Shown piece after piece: positions 6,813 to 7,474 of a DNA stretch of 7,474 nt. Position numbers and translations under genes: made by a program. The stretch spans positions 1 through 7,474 of the forward strand of contig URRM01000079.1 in NCBI GenBank assembly GCA_900550295.1, in the 5' to 3' direction. Numbering within the stretch: the stretch's first letter is position 1; each line of letters begins with the position of its first letter. Under the pieces are notes generated by a model. The model was given only the letters and a program-made list of their open reading frames with translations, was not told where the DNA came from and did not search any database. Source of the DNA: an uncultured bacterium (GTDB lineage Bacteria; Cyanobacteriota; Vampirovibrionia; Gastranaerophilales; Gastranaerophilaceae).

Positions 6813-6841
6813 ATGTTAAATTAAAGGTAAAAGAATTTCAA
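6813..6841 (-). promoter_or_regulatory. Tentative promoter of mutS
   Basis: On the reverse strand TTGAAA (6836-6841), 17 nt, TAACAT (6813-6818). A start near 6806 would leave a leader of about 16 nt that still contains the AGGG site. A second option, TTTACC (6826-6831) with TATATA (6804-6809), would start too close to the ATG to keep that site. Weak evidence. Confidence 0.3.
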
Positions 6842-6842
6842 T

Positions 6843-7454
6843 ATGGGTTGCATTAGAAAAATATTCCAAATATTAATTCTAGCTCTTGCTCTTGTTGGCT
6901 TTATGTCAATCGGTGGCAAGGATTTCATAGTACAACAATATGAAAACTATTTTGGAAATTCTAAAGAATCCACAATGGATAGAGCCAGCAAATTGGGCGA
7001 CTTTTCAGCACTATCAGATGAATTTGAAATCGACAAAGCTGCCAGCGCATTCGGTTACAAAGGTGTTTTAGCAGAACATAACGCTTCTGGACAAAAGATG
7101 TTGATTATAGATTCAGGCAAAAAGCCTATCCTGACTGAAGACGACTTTGAAAATGATAGAGTTGACGAAAAAATTAATGCATTAATTAGAAAATTCAAAT
7201 ACCAATCACTTCAAGTTGATGATTTTACAATCACTAAAAAAGGTACAATGCATGCATATGGCGAAAAAGTACCATACGTAAAATTCACAGCAAAAGTAAA
7301 TAAACTCCCTCTTGGTACAGTTGGCGGTATAATCTCAGCAATCGACATTTCACCGGAAGAGTCAAGAATGTTGATATCTCTGAACGAAAATAAAAAGTAT
7401 TCTCAACTAATAACAAACGAGTTTTTCAGCAAGGTTAAGTTAACTAATAAATAA
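6843..7454 (+). CDS. Small membrane-anchored protein of unknown function
   Basis: 203 aa; I do not recognise a family. Residues 5-22 (RKIFQILILALALVGFMS) are a hydrophobic segment after a short basic start, either an uncleaved signal anchor or a signal peptide without a clear cleavage site. Cys3 is too early to be a typical lipobox. The remaining 180 residues are hydrophilic and mixed alpha/beta, with an acidic, helix-prone part at 40-66, beta-like segments around 70-96 (YKGVLAEHN, KMLIIDSG), a helix near 108-118 and a beta-rich end (about 122-175). This looks like one soluble domain on the outer side of the membrane. An in-frame stop at 6828 excludes a longer ATG start. The ribosome site is poor: AAAGG lies 15 nt upstream, or AAGAA closer. 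The gene is divergent from mutS and ends 20 bp from the window edge. Coding is supported by length, the anchor and its promoter. Confidence 0.8.
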   Translation: MGCIRKIFQILILALALVGFMSIGGKDFIVQQYENYFGNSKESTMDRASKLGDFSALSDEFEIDKAASAFGYKGVLAEHNASGQKMLIIDSGKKPILTEDDFENDRVDEKINALIRKFKYQSLQVDDFTITKKGTMHAYGEKVPYVKFTAKVNKLPLGTVGGIISAIDISPEESRMLISLNENKKYSQLITNEFFSKVKLTNK

Positions 7455-7474
7455 ACAAAATAACAAATAAGGCG

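Noticed and set aside
7455..7474. Terminator or next gene after the membrane-protein gene
   Set aside because: Only 20 bases remain and no hairpin is visible.

Overview
The window is AT-rich chromosomal DNA, roughly one third G+C, carrying ordinary housekeeping and metabolic genes with purine-rich Shine-Dalgarno sites. Nothing mobile, no CRISPR array, no tRNA and no rRNA was seen. The gene content, the low G+C, an Sec signal peptide and the divergent MalQ suggest a low-GC, probably gut-associated bacterium. The style of the proteins reminds me of the non-photosynthetic Cyanobacteria relatives (Melainabacteria/Vampirovibrionia, Gastranaerophilales). That assignment is an impression from protein flavour, not a computed placement.

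Layout from right to left: a divergent promoter region at about 6770-6842 separates a rightward gene for a small membrane-anchored protein of unknown function (6843-7454) from a leftward block. That block holds mutS (mismatch recognition ATPase, 4220-6790), then malQ (GH77 4-alpha-glucanotransferase, 2285-4144), then a secreted TPR plus NHL-repeat protein (1437-2282) whose start lies 2 bp past the malQ stop. The leftward block ends in a 340-bp intergenic stretch, followed by aroF (DAHP synthase, first step of the shikimate pathway, 35-1090), which has its own strong promoter.

The most interesting item lies in the 340-bp intergenic stretch. Its reverse strand encodes a rod-like structured RNA of about 175 nt (about 1186-1361). 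It has a 15-bp plus 8-bp closing stem, an AT-rich central bubble with a small hairpin on its 3' side, and a long upper stem with an apical hairpin. This is the architecture of 6S RNA, the RNA polymerase regulator. G.U pairs keep the closing stem intact only on the reverse strand. A sigma-70-type promoter places the start at the first base of the stem, and a U-rich tract follows the last base. The RNA is therefore best read as an independent 6S-like gene between the malQ-TPR unit and aroF.

The proteins do not form one pathway. malQ and the TPR-NHL gene are probably co-transcribed. mutS may read through into malQ, but a malQ promoter candidate exists in the 75-bp gap. Points of secondary interest are a beta-clamp-binding-like pentapeptide at the extreme C-terminus of MutS, a large insertion between the catalytic residues of MalQ, and an NHL region with only about three repeats.
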